NCBI GenBank assembly: GCA_947396885.1
Contig: OX377202.1
Span: forward strand, 28,759,407-28,823,406
Length of the DNA stretch: 64,000 nt
Direction of reading: 5' to 3'
Source: Heligmosomoides polygyrus polygyrus
Taxonomy: Eukaryota; Nematoda; Chromadorea; Rhabditida; Heligmosomidae
A model generated the notes under the pieces. The model saw only the letters and a program-made list of their open reading frames with translations. It did not search any database and was not told the DNA's origin. The position numbers and the translations under genes are program-made. How positions within the stretch are numbered: the stretch's first letter is position 1; each line of letters begins with the position of its first letter. Positions 21,121 through 32,805 of the stretch are shown one piece after another.

Positions 21121-21500
21121 TTACTTGGAATCCCTACACAAGTTGGACGACGTCTTCAGCACGTCTTCTGAATCCCTACGCACGTTGGGCGACGTCTAGC
21201 GCAGGTCTTCTGAATCCATTCGCACGTTAGACGACATCGTCAGCACGTCTTTTGGGTCCCTGCGCAAGTTGGACGACCTTGAACGGCCTTGAACGACGTT
21301 TTCAGCACTCTTCTGAATCTTGGCTCACGACTTCTAGCGCAGGTCTTCTAAATCCCTACGCACGTTGGACGACGTCTAGCGCATGTCTTCTGAATCTTGA
21401 CTCACGACATTTGGCGAAGGTCTTCTGAATACTTCCTCACGTTAGACGACGTCTTCAACAATTTTCTGAATCCAGACGCACGCTGAACGACGTCTACGGC
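21120..21500 (+). repeat. Minisatellite, about 45-50-bp units
   Basis: Seven or so degenerate units of the form CGCACGTTGGACGACGTCTAG followed by an AGGTCTTCTGAATCC block. Confidence 0.85.
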
Positions 21501-21742
21501 ACGTCTCCTGAATCCCTTCGCTCTGCATTCACCATTCATGCCCTGACGCGTTGCCCCTTAAATATCTTGTAAACTTGGACGATCAGCCGCCACGGATATA
21601 GTTCACCAGCATTCGCCCATGGCTAAGTTCAACAAAAGCCCGGCTGGCATACGCCGCACTGTCGTAGGCATCTATTGCCTTCAATCCCCCTCCCCGTGAC
21701 GGAGACGTGACTTCTTCTTGTTCTTGTTCTTGTTCTTCTTCT

Positions 21743-24400
21743 TCAGCATTTGTCCCGCTTCGTCGTGGGGTCCGCTCTTCTGGTGTCATGACGCCACCTT
21801 TCCCGGTTATGCGCTTGATCAGGGTGGACGTCAGTTACTTTCATGTCCGTGTGTAACGTATCCGACCAGAACTGCTTCGGGCGTCCTCTAGGCCGCTTTC
21901 TTGACACTTGCAACACAAGGCCTATCTTGCGGACGCTGTCTTCCTTTCCACGCAGAACGTGGCCGTACCATCGTAAGCGAGCTTCGCGCATCTTGTCCGC
22001 TATCGGCACGACACCGAACTTCTGCCGAAGAGCATCATTTGTGATGCGGTCCATGCGGGTGACTCCAGCCGTCCAGCGCAGCATCTTCGTTTCCATTACG
22101 CTGAGGCGACTTTCCGTTTCCTTTGTCGCAGGCCAGCACTTAGCTCCGTACATCGCTACCGGCCGCACGACTGTTCTGTAGGTCTTTGACTTCAGGTGCT
22201 CTGGTATCTTCCTGTCGCAGAGTACAGCAATCAGCGAACGCCACTTGGATCAAGCTGCACTCAAGCGTGAGTTCACTTCAACCATCAGACCCTCGTCAGA
22301 TGCCATTGCTGATCCCAGATATTTAAACACCGAAGTTCGTGCAAGCTCAGTACCATTAATCTTAATGGAGCCGGACTCGCTTACGTCAGTCGTTAGGTAC
22401 TCGGTCTTCTTGACGTTAAGTTTGATTCCGAACATCGCAAGGCGGTTGCTCCAAGCTTGCACCTGCCGCTCGAGATCATCTTTATCTTCGCAAGCGAGCA
22501 TCACGTCATCAGCATAGAGCAATGTCCATGGGACAGGCTTCTGAAGATCTCGCGTAATGGCATTCATGACGACAACGAGGAGTGGAGAAAGCGTAGAACC
22601 TTGGTGCACCTCAACAGAGTTGGGAAACTCCATTGAGGTTCCAGCTGCAGCTTGTACTCTTCTCTTTGGTCAAGAGTAGAGCATCCGTTCCCACTCTATA
22701 AGTTCCTCAGGTACGTTGTGTTGTCGCAAGGCGCTCCATATAACCTCACGCGGTACGCGGTCGAAGGCCTTCTCCAAAGGCTATATGCACCGGCTTCTCT
22801 TTCTCGCGATGCTTCTCCACCAGGAGGCGGGCGGCGTGTATAGCATCAATGGTTCCACAACCAGCTACGAAGCCGCACTGATTGCTGGAAAGCTGGACCC
22901 GAATTCGTCCATCGACAACTCGCTCGAAGATCTTCATGCTGTGCGAAAGCAAGCGAATCGGACGATAATTGGAGCAGTCTGCAGGACTGCCTTTCTTCTT
23001 CCAAATCGGAATCGTCGCACTGTTTCCTCCACGGTGATCTTGTGAACGGGACCGTGAACAGAACCCATAGAAGTGATGGCCGGGTGAGGAAATTCCATAG
23101 TGGAAATTTCCTCAAAGTAATCACACCATCGCTTCAGCGCGTTTTTGCGGTCTGTCAGAAGATGGCCGCTCTCATCATTGATGCCAAAGAACTTTTCAAT
23201 ATCCTCGGTTTGGCGATGGCGTGTCTTAGCAAGTCGATACAAATACCGCTCACCATCGCACGACGCGAGCTTCTCGTTGACATCACTATATTGAGTGGCT
23301 TTCGCAACAGCCACTGCTTTTTTTGCAGCTTTCTTCGCCTTTTGATACTCCTGCCAGTTGTCGGATGTTCTGTCGCCGAGAAGCACATGATACAGCGACT
23401 TCTTCTCTCAAACCTTCGCTTTCACATCGTCTGTCCACAGCCATGCCTGCTTGTCGCCTTTGCGTCGTCCAGGCTTCGTAATGCCGAGTTCCGACTGTGC
23501 AGCTTGACAAATCGCGTCGGTCGTTTTCTTCCAAGTTTCGTCGACAGTCGTGACTGTCGGTAACCGCACGCGAGAAATCACAGCTGCTTCCTTCTCTCTC
23601 ATTCGCCACCTTTCTTGCAGCACCGCATCGCTTGACCTGCATCAGCCTTGGAGGGGCGATCTTCAGAGTGCAGATCAGCGTTCGGTGCTGTGGGGCGACC
23701 GTCTCATGCGGCACGATCTTCGCGCCTGTGACAATGCTTCGGTCGCGATCCTTGACAAGGACAAAGTCTATCTGAGTCCTGGTGTTCCCGCTATAGAACG
23801 AGATGAGGTGGGAATCGCGTTTGCGAAATACGGTGTTCACAATGGTGAGATTATGCGATTCCGCATACTCAAGAATGCGCTCACCATCGGCGTTACGTGA
23901 TCCGTACCCGAAAACACCATGACAGCTGTACCCTTCCTTCGCCGTACATTCGAGCCCATTAAGGTCACCAGCGACTATGATGACATCTTTCGGCGGTACC
24001 TCTGCTGTCTTCTCATCAAGCAGGCTCCAAAACTTCTTTGGCTTGATCGTAGCAGCCACTCTGCGGAGGATACGCAGAGAAGAAGTGATAGAGTCGCTCC
24101 TTCGCGGCGACAACGATCTTCATCAACCGATCGTCATAGCGTTCAACGCTTACAATCGAGTCACGAAATCGTTCGGACACAACTATTCCGACACCGCTGG
24201 TGGTCCTGGGACTTCCACATAGAACGGCCTTGAAGCTACGTCCTATGTCCCTTGACTTACTGCAGGACCACCTCGTCTCCTTCACCGCACAGAAATCAAC
24301 TCTTCTATGCTCCAGTGCTTCAGCCAACTCGCACGAGCGGCTCGTCAACGTACCCACATTCAGCGTTGCTACGCGGGTCCTGCCTACGTTACGAGACTTT
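21743..24400 (-). pseudogene. RTE-type LINE (endonuclease-reverse transcriptase), multiply broken
   Basis: Read right to left. The apurinic-like endonuclease starts near 24357 (DFCAVKETRW, then GVGIVVSERFRDS). It changes frame near 24050 and continues with DVIIVAGDLNG, the catalytic DxN block, and SHLISFYSGNTRTQIDFVLV. The linker region follows to about 22940. RT blocks are NQCGFVAGCGTIDAIHAARL (about 22890), then QGSTLSPLL and the catalytic YADD (about 22545), and GIKLNVKKTEYL. The C-terminal part has LRWYGHVLRGKEDSV and RGRPKQFW (about 21930). At least five frame changes disable it. The order EN-RT without a separate ORF1 or RNase H, and the motif wording, fit the RTE/BovB-like clade. The intact protein would nick target DNA and copy its own RNA into it. 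Confidence 0.9.
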
Positions 24401-24839
24401 CGGACTAGCTCAGTTCCCCCCCCCCCTCCCCCGATGCCGTCCTCGCATCAGGGATCCTCGCATACTTTCCACACTTGCCGGGCTCTGTGAGTGCGCGTTG
24501 GCTTCCGCGGACGCTGTAGCATAATCTCGAAAAACATGACTTATCATACACCATGTGATGTAACGGACACGTGACACTAGCCGATTATATATAGTAGGAC
24601 TAGACCGCATTTAAATTCACATTCACACGCGACCACATAAGAGTCGATAGATTAGTACCGTTTCATCGCCTTTAGTAACATTTCTGCCTTCTGCAATTAA
24701 TGTAATTCTGCAGTTCTACTCATCACCTATACCTTGTTTCAAAACATTGTCTATGCTATTGTATTGTAGTTACTAACCTTACTTTCTAACAATTCTTTTT
24801 AGTTTAAGCAAGTAGTAAGAGTTTCTTCGTTTTGAGCAT
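24401..24839. other. No recognisable gene; poly-C tract
   Basis: Contains a run of Cs with one T near 24416-24432 and AT-rich sequence. Possibly the 5' untranslated part of the RTE copy. Confidence 0.4.
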
Positions 24840-27160
24840 TCTACTCTTGCGCACAGTCTCCTTTCTTTCCGTATGAACAAACCACGCAGTCAGACATAAC
24901 ACAAGCGCGGTCATAGAGCCGATTGCAAACTAGCTGTCGTTTGATGTTATCTCTCAGGATGTTGACAAGTATAACATCCTCATCCAACCCTGCTCGCAAT
25001 AGGCACTGATGTATAGCCCCGTGGCTCGGTCCGAAACGAACGGAAGTGGGAGACAGACTTTGTTACTGTACGCGCGCTCCCGGTGTCCGTATGGCGTTCG
25101 ATTTCGTCGCACTTCGTACCCATTGAGGGCAGCTATCTGACAAGCCAACATACATGATTCCTCTCGCTCTTCGTTGCCTGTGCACATCCTTGTTGCTGTT
25201 CTGAACATGTTGTGAACTACAGAACGTTTCACAGCTGAAAGGTGAGCCGACTTAGCATGTATGATGATGTTCTTGGAGCTGCCCTTGCGGTACCACTTCA
25301 CACTGTACTGGCTGCTTGAAACCCTGATTTGTGCGTTCAAAAAGGGTAACCAGCCTTCACACGAAACTTCTCGCGTGAACTTTATATACTGTGACTGTCT
25401 GTTAACAATGTTGAACAGCTCGTCCATTTCGGACTGCGTTGCTGTTACGACACAGCAGTCGTCAATGTATCGACAGTACATTATGGGAAGCCGTTCTATT
25501 ACCGGTCGCTCAATCTTCCTCATGAAGCAAATTTCTAGAGCCGGTGCTAAACGTTGTCCCATGGCAAGTTGTGAGAAAAATTTACCGGACCATTTAAAGA
25601 TGTTGCAGCAGAAATATTCTTTCGCAAGAATCATTATATGTGACTTTCTCAAACCAGAGGTAACAACACTACTCTCGTGTTCGTCACGCATATCGGATAG
25701 TGCGTGAAGAGCAGCAACATTGTCTACATTGGTATATAAAGCAGTCACATCAAACGATTCGATTACACAATCCTGTGTAAATCTGAAAGAGCGCAAACGG
25801 TCTAGCAGTTTTTCCGTGTTCTCCAAGTGTGAGGGTACGAAGTTGAGTAGTTGACCAACGATCTTGTTAAGAAACCAAGAGATCCGGTCTGTTGGTCCGT
25901 CCACACAACTTATTATGGGCCGAATCTTGTACGTGGCTGCATTCAACGAGCGTTTGCCTTCCTCATAGCTTATGAGTTTTAATCAAGCTGTAGAATACAG
26001 GACATGTTGGCGTTTTTAGCGTCAGCCTTGCAATAAAACGTCTACCTAAGCCAGCTGATTTTGCTACCGATAACCAAAGCGCATATAACCTGGGCATTGC
26101 GAATGAAATACTTTCTCTGAGGTTTCACGATAATTATGTTTCACGATAAATACTGGTGTCGGAAAGGTGGAGCTCCGTGATTTCTTTGTCCAAAGTCTGG
26201 GGACAAACCACGAATTCACCTCCTTTATCGCTAACAGAAAGTCGTATTTCGTTACGCCGAAATTGGTCACGGACTTGTCTGAAACCCTCCCATTGATCCT
26301 TCGTGAGGTTCGTTGTTTTCTCTCGCCGAAACGTACTGAAAACACGAAGAACCTCTGAAGAGAAAATTCTGAGCCTCACATCGTCCTCCGGAAAAGACTC
26401 AGATTCTTTATAAAATGACATAGGAAAAGGGATAGGTGCTAGCAATCTACGTAATGTTCCTTTATTTGCGAAGCGTTCGGAGTCTCCCCTTGCTCTTGCT
26501 CTAAGTTGGTCTCTAAGCCTATGCAACCCACACACAGCTTTACGAAACGTCGCTGCACAGACGTTCTGCGTCATTGAAAACGACGGGCCTAAGCTAAGAA
26601 AGCCAACGCTTCCGTGGAAACGTGTGCATCACCAACTATGTACAGTGATCCTTGCCTGATCTACGGCTGTTGTGTGATTTCGATCTGAACTAATCGGTCT
26701 TCAGACGCCCGAGGAATGGAAGTGAGAAAGCTCGTTACTTGACTTCTTAGGAGTGAAAGAATGACTTCCCATTCTTTCACTCCTTAGAAAGTTTAACTTC
26801 TCACAAAGGGTGGACTTTGTTCTCGACCAAACGGCATCGCAGATGTCGTTCGATCCTCTTTCAATCCTTCTCTAGATCTGTCTTTGAAGCAACCGGCGGC
26901 AGGATTCTTCTTTCGTCATGCACTTTAATAGTGTGGAGTACAATATATACTGCTTCTGTTTGATAGCGGCTCCCAGAAGCGACTTGTAGATAGCCGCGAT
27001 TCTGGGATGATCTTCTGACAAGCAGCATAGTGCTCCTAGCTTCTTATTTTGGATGAATCGAGGCGCTAAGCCGGTCGCTCTACAGCACTGAAGGAAGATC
27101 GTGACGACAATCTTCTGGCGGAGCGATAGAGCTTCCCGGACAAGGTCGAACAGGTGCGGC
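24840..27160 (-). pseudogene. Penelope-like element, long degenerate copy
   Basis: Read right to left. The N-terminal domain (about 27160-26870) includes LAPRFIQNKKLGALCCLSED and KQKQYILYSTLLKCMTKEES. A second part at 26574-26134 includes KGGEFVVCPQTLD. The reverse transcriptase at 25946-24954 has RPIISCVDGPTDRISWF, the VIESFDVTALYTNV block (motif A aspartate), LAMGQRLAPALE and catalytic YIDD. The copy ends near 24840 within the cysteine-containing start of the GIY-YIG domain. It has frame changes and stops between segments, so it is inactive. Complete Penelope-like proteins use RT plus a GIY-YIG nuclease to insert. Confidence 0.88.
26749..26784. repeat. Perfect 15-bp hairpin
   Basis: AGGAGTGAAAGAATG at 26749-26763 and its exact complement at 26770-26784 around a six-base loop, inside the 5' part of the Penelope-like copy between its N-terminal segment and the RT-leading segment. 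Confidence 0.9.
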
Positions 27161-27690
27161 GTGCGTCATTTAATAGACTCCAAGTTCCAACTGGAGTTAT
27201 ACTGGTCAACATCCCGAGAGATAACATCAAACGACAGCTAGTTCGCAATCGGCTCTATGACCGCGCTTGTGTTATGTCTGACTGCGTGATTTGTCCATAC
27301 GGAAGGAGAGGAGACTGTGCGCAAAAGGGCGTTATCCACCAGCTCGAATGTTTAACTTGCGGCGATCTCTATGTGGGGGAAACCGGGTGTTAGCCATTCG
27401 CGTTAAGGAACACCTTGCTGGTAAGAGGAGGCAAAGCTTAGTAACCCCGCTTGAGAGGCACCGAAGGGAAGCCCACTTTGGTACTGACTTTGACGTAAGG
27501 TGTACAGTACTGTATCATGAGGACGAAATCGGCCCCAGAAAGGCTCTCGAGGCTTTCTGGATTCGCGAAAGAAATCCATCCATGAACAACAGAAACGAGT
27601 GCATCTCAAATACAAGTGAGTTCGCTGCCTTTTATTCCATTGTGCGAGCTGTGAGAGCTTCGCACTGCTATGTGCGTTATTGATCACCAG
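27160..27690 (+). pseudogene. Penelope-like element, 5'-truncated inverted partner (GIY-YIG end)
   Basis: Starts abruptly near 27160, back to back with the minus-strand copy, and reads the element's 3' end on the plus strand: LVRNRLYDRACVMSDCVICP (Cys motif before the nuclease), then GRRGDCAQ and CGDLYVGETGC. After a frame change near 27385 come RVKEHLAGKRR and ALEAFWIRERNPSMNNRNEC. The GIY-YIG core arginine and C-terminal glutamate are visible. Its first 160 bp repeat, inverted, the end of the other copy (24840-24990). Confidence 0.88.
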
Positions 27691-27910
27691 CGTCGGTCGC
27701 CGGCTTCGCCGGCGCCGACGCTGGAATGTGGGCCACGCTAGGCTAGCCGGCTTCGCCGGCATCGCATCCGCGGGCCACGCCGGGCTAGCCGGCTCCACCA
27801 ACGCTGGATGCGGGCCACGCTAGGGATGTAGCCCAAACCTAGCTACGGATGCTTCCTCACCCAGCGTCGGTCGCCGGGGCCGACGCTGGGTAAGGAAGCA
27901 TCCGTAGCGT
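27687..27910 (-). repeat. GC-rich minisatellite, inverted relative to 18985-19600
   Basis: Contains CGCCGGCTTCGCCGGC palindromes, GCGGGCCACGCTAGG and GTAGCCCAAACCTAGCTA, the complements of the words at 19.0-19.6 kb. It directly follows the 3' end of the Penelope-like fragment. Confidence 0.88.
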
Positions 27911-29080
27911 CGAGCACGTTGAAACTTGCGCCTACTCCAGATTGATTCCTAGCTTGCTCCCACTCACATCTCAGTATAGCACACAGAAGAATGTCCTCAG
28001 CACTCCTTCTTCGTCTAGCGTTGTGTTCACAGCCTATTGCAGCTCGTCAAGCCTAAAGAAATGTCTCACATTTCTGTCCAGTCGTCGTGCTTCGAGCCGC
28101 TAGGTGTGGCGAACTCCGGAGAAGGTGACTTCATTAGCCACCAATTTTGAGGGAATGGCAATTGTCCAAGAGTTGACTGCTTGATAGAAACACCTAGCCT
28201 TATTTGAAGCCCTTTCGTCGCATATGCACGCAGCTCCCTCGAGGTCCATTAATTGTGAGAGAAGCGATATCACCGCTGAGAAATTCGATAACAATTGGGC
28301 GCGAAAGGAAGTCCAGAAAATGGTTGCAAGGAAGTGGTGTACAGTTGAACGGGAATGGGAGGTGGAAGGGTGAGAAGGAGCGGGATACTGCTGCCTAACT
28401 CAACGTCGAGGCAGTAGCGATAGAGCAGGCTCGGGCGTCCTATACTGGCTAGCCGGCTTAATCACCCAAATTTAGGGACATTTGGCAATTGTCCAAGACC
28501 TCATAACCGCCGTAGATAGTGTGGAAACCTCGTCATGGTGTGTTTCTTGGTGATCAACACTGTAGCCGCCGCAGTGTTGAAAGATCATCATTGGGGTTGG
28601 TCGTTTGTGATCAACGCCGACGGTCGTCCGGTAGTGCAAGCGTCGTCGTAGTCAACACGGCCGGTCGCTCGCAAGTGCGAGCGTCGTCGTAGTCAACACC
28701 GGTTTGAAACCGCTGCCTGCCACGCTGCCATGTTGTGGTGCTTATGGTGGACGGTGGCGATGCGACGAACGTTCAGATATGGGTTCAAGGCGAACCGATT
28801 CAGACAGTAGCGAAGCGCTTCAGACAGTGACTAATGCCTTCCTCCTTTATATATGGTGGGATTGGCGTACTGTGCACTATAATTGACCGCCCCAGTGCTT
28901 CTCACTTGCTCTATGGTGGTCAGCTGAGCCGGTCTTCCTGAGCTGGCGGAATATCGATGAGTTAGCTCACTAGAATTGGGTTCTCTGACTGCATTTCCTA
29001 GGACCAGTTGATACTGAGCAAGGGTGGGGGGAACACGGCGTTTCTGATATAAGTGGCTTCGCGGATGATGAAGTTTCGAG
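27911..29080. other. No recognisable gene; short GC tandem near 28590-28700
   Basis: About two units of a 45-bp motif containing GCGTCGTCGTAGTCAACAC lie at 28595-28700. The rest shows nothing I can support. Confidence 0.45.
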
Positions 29081-29087
29081 CTTCTTT

Positions 29088-29130
29088 GAGGCCTTGAGAA
29101 AGACGAGCTAGTCGAAACGTCGGCCGTAAT
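29088..29130 (+). ncRNA. Degenerate hammerhead-like / Penelope 3'-end motif
   Basis: AGGCCUUGAGAAAGACGAGC then UAGUCGAAACGUCGGCC: a short stem (GAC/GUC) between a CUUGAGA and a GAAAC block, enclosed by GGCC/GGCC. It resembles the element at 35680-35715, but positions equivalent to G5 and A6 of the hammerhead core are changed, so I expect no activity. It may mark a relic Penelope-like 3' end. Confidence 0.3.
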
Positions 29131-29394
29131 AAGTAACTTTATAACAAACCTGGTTGGCACAGAAGAAAAACAAATTATTGGAAAATGCCCAGGTTTCAAG
29201 AACGTCGAAATCGGAGTCTATACAGTCCAGAAGTACATGGAATTAAGAAGCAATGCCGAGGTTCAACGAATAAGTAACTTGAGTATTAGTAAAAATGGCA
29301 CTATTACCCGCGCCGTTCTAAGGAAGCCGCTCCAGGTTAGAAGGACCAATAGAGTAGTTGCTTGAAAAATAGAATATAAGGGACTACAAAAAAT

Positions 29395-29530
29395 TTTAAG
29401 CCACATTTTTTTCCTCGTCGCCGGCGGTGCCGACGACGTCGTGACAGGCGCAGTGCGTAGCAGCTCCTGCAACACAGCGTCGGTGACATCGCCAACGTGT
29501 CACCGAAGTATAACATTGGCCTAAGACGGC
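29395..29530. mobile_element. Possible Harbinger-like MITE relic
   Basis: Ends with GAAGTATAACATTGGCCTAA, like the GAAGTATAAACAGGCCCTAA terminus near 11277, and has a GC-rich interior with GTCGCCGGCGGTGCCGACG. The left end is not clear. Confidence 0.4.
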
Positions 29531-30870
29531 AAACTGAAAATGGTTCACAGCTCCGTTCCCAGATGTGTTTAACAGATACGGAACACATACTTGGAATCAG
29601 CACTAGAGGCCGCATACAACGATTTACATATCGTCTCACATTGCTATGCCTACCTGGAGCCAGATTCATCAAACGCTTACCGCTCTCTAACAGTGAAAAT
29701 ACCGAAGAATATCACACTGTATCCAGCAACTATTCAGGCCACCCACGTCGTCTCTCCATCTGAAACATGGTGTTAGGTGCTCTATTGGATTCGCCGTAAA
29801 TCGTTGTTGACCATTTATCTTATAAAACACTTCCGAAAACTGCTCAAATACAGAATAACAGGTGTGATCTAAGGAACTGAAGTTCATGCTGTTTGGAACC
29901 AGACTAGTGTTGAGACGAATTGGTCTGTATTTGTAGCTCAGCCAATGGTTTAGCGCCCTCTTATTACGTATGTGAGAGAGAAAATCTCCATCGCACACTG
30001 GGCGGCTTAGACGCCCCCCGCCTCCATAGGAGATTCTCTGCTTCGCTCCTTTTGGATAAGATAAGAGGATAGAGACCAAACGTCGGCGATCTAATAATTA
30101 CTAAAGTGCGCCAAACATTTCACTTCTGCGTGGATTCGGAGATTCTTTGAACCTACACCAAGCGTTATTTTTCAAACAGAAAGTATGTATTATTTCAGCT
30201 TCTACCTAATATCTAGTTGAAAGGAAAGTTCTGCCAGTGCTCATTTCATAGCGCAATAAGGGCACATAAAGGTGAAATGGCCCGTCGGCCAATCACAATA
30301 TAGCTCGTTTTTGGTACCTAAACGTTTGCTCCTTCTAACTTTGAATTTTTGAGGAGAATTCTTGACATCTCCAGATTGAGATTTCTTTTTTGTTGAATTG
30401 CTTGGTTCTATTGCTACTTCGCGCGATTCTAACTCATAAGTTAACGGTTGCAAAGGAAAACGTAAAGACTACAAGCAAAGGTGATAACGCGTCGGACGTA
30501 TTATAGTTCTTACTATCCATTGAATAAATGAAATAAAGTAAAAAACTAATTGAATTATTACTATAGAATTGGCTTACAAAAAGCCCCGAAAGGCATAGGT
30601 GTGGCGCCAGACCACCTTTCTAATCTCTAAACGAAGCGCAGGCGAAAAGCGTCCATCGCGTAGTCTCATGATATCTATGATGTAGGTATCTCCAAAATCG
30701 TTGTAGTTGACTAGACAGCGACAGAAAGTGTGACAATCGGGTGCCTCTTCAACCCACCTAGGGGAGAGAGGCCGATAAGCGGTGATGCTAGGGATTGCAA
30801 CAGAGACACCGCACCGCGATCTGTTTCTTGTTCTTCCTACCGAGGTGGGACTCACGCCCGTACTGTGGTG
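29531..30870. other. No recognisable gene
   Basis: No supported coding region. At 30540-30590 a stretch beginning AAAAACTAATTGAATTATTA is repeated directly at 36305-36352, beyond the satellite block, so an older repeat spans both sides. Confidence 0.45.
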
Positions 30871-30875
30871 GAAAC

Positions 30876-30975
30876 CAGGGGTGTGCGTAAATGAGATCCG
30901 AACTTTCGTAAATCGTAAATCGTAATTACGACAAAATCGTCGTAAATCATAAATCGTAATCCGTAAATCGTAAGA
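30876..30975 (+). mobile_element. hAT-like terminus with CGTAAAT subterminal repeats
   Basis: CAGGGGTGTGCGTAA at 30876-30890 is followed by several CGTAAATCGTAAAT-type repeats. hAT transposons typically start CAGGGGTG and carry clustered subterminal motifs. The mirror-image end is at 36885-37005. The adjacent 8 bp (GTGGAAAC against GTGAGAGA) do not match, so the two ends may not belong to one insertion. Confidence 0.6.
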
Positions 30976-32489
30976 AGGCTGGAGATTCAAAGATGAGAAG
31001 ATTATCTATGTATTGTGCCCCAATGTCTACAATAGACGTTGCTTTAGTGCTTCATAGCAAACAAATTTGTACATTTGTCCTTTTTCAGTATACAAATTGA
31101 TACCGTGGCTTTCAGAGAAGAAAGTGCTTGCTTGCTGATTAACCTTGAGAGTCAAAAAGATCATAGTTGACCACATAGAATACTTAGCGCATCGCAAAAA
31201 GGTTCTATGGCATGTAATCCCAATTTTTATCCTGAGATTCCACTATCCTCTCTATTCGACACTTTCTGACCCCTAAATTACGCGAGTACCACTCGTTGTG
31301 AGCTCGATGTCAAGGCTAATTTACTAAGCCAAATTAGAGGGCAAGTGGTGCAAAAAGCATAAAGGTAGACGATATTTGGCTCTACATACTATCCACGGTG
31401 AGCCAAAATTCGAGAGAGTTCGTACAAAGAAAATAAACAATCCGCAATGTTTAGTGTTCCAGACAGCAAAAAGTTTTGGCACTGAGAAGTGCAGTTAAAA
31501 GATGCTCTGCAATCTGTTTATATTAACCTTGAGACACAGATTATCCCATAAACTGTCGTCACTGTCTTGTCTTTTAGCCCACCTTAAAAAGCAGAAAGTC
31601 AAAGTTCTACCAATTAGTGGCTTCAAGATGTTGAACCATTTAAGGCTATGATGAAATAGTAAAAATTCACTAGATTTGCAACTTTTTGAACGAAACGTTT
31701 TTTCTTTTTTATTTCAAGCTGCTTTAGAACCGCGGTAGATAATCATAAATTATTAACGATTCGTTGTGAGCTCGATGTCAAGGCTAATTTACTGAGCCAA
31801 ATTAGAGGGCAAGTGGTGCAAAAAGCATAAAGGTAGACGATATTTGGCTCTACATACTACCCACGGTGAGCCAAAATTCGAGAGAGTTCGTACAAAGAAA
31901 ATAAACAATCCGCAATGTTTAGTGTTCCAGACAGCAAAAAGTTTTGGCACTGAGAAGTGCAGTTAAAAGATGCTCTGCAATCTGTTTATATTAACCTTGA
32001 GACACAGATTATCCCATAAACTGTCGTCACTGTCTTGTCTTTTAGCCCACCTTAAAAAGCAGAAAGTCAAAGTTCTACCAATTAGTGGCTTCAAGATGTT
32101 GAACCATTTAAGGCTATGATGAAATAGTAAAAATTCACTAGACTTGCAACTTTTTGAACGAAACGTTTTTTCTTTTTTATTTCAAGCTGCTTTAGAACCG
32201 CGGTAGAGAATCATAAATTATTAACGATTCGTTGTGAGCTCGATGTCAAGGCTAATTTACTGAGCCAAATTAGAGGGCAAGTGGTGCAAAAAGCATAAAG
32301 GTAGACGATATTTGGCTCTACATACTACCCACGGTGAGCCAAAATTCGAGAGAGTTCGTACAAAGAAAATAAACAATCCGCAATGTTTAGTGTTCCAGAC
32401 AGCAAAAAGCTTTGGCACTGAGAAGTGCAGTTAAAAGATGCTCTGCAATCTGTTTATATTAACCTTGAGACACAGATTATCCCATAAAC

Positions 32490-32502
32490 TGTCGTCACTG
32501 TC
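32490..32502. repeat. Left 13-bp target duplication of Penelope insertion
   Basis: TGTCGTCACTGTC, repeated exactly at 35766-35778; in uninterrupted satellite units this word occurs once (for example 31553-31565). Confidence 0.93.
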
Positions 32503-32591
32503 GCCATGTACGACTCTCTATGAACCTCGGCATCGTAGATCTTGTTGCGTTGTTTGACTGAGCTCCACACGAGGTTTTACAGATCTTTATT

Positions 32592-32627
32592 GGCTAACGT
32601 TTCGGCGGTATCGCCTTCTTCAGAGCC
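32592..32627 (-). ncRNA. Hammerhead-ribozyme-like motif, long copy
   Basis: Identical to the plus-strand motif at 35680-35715 (see there); lies in the 3' untranslated region of the minus-strand Penelope copy. Confidence 0.6.
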
Positions 32628-32805
32628 TGAAAGGAAGGATCAAGTCAAGATGTGGCTACCGCGTCAGACGTTGCCTCAACCTTAGAAATTCAAGACCATC
32701 TTTCGATCACGTAGTCAATAGAGAGATCGAGACCCTTACCTTACAGGAAGCCAGACGGGCCAATCGGTCGGTAGCAGGGCCGTTTTCGAGACACAGGCGC
32801 CCCAA

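Noticed and set aside
23042..23563. 173-codon plus-strand open frame
   Set aside because: Antisense shadow of the RTE endonuclease/linker region; no motifs of its own.
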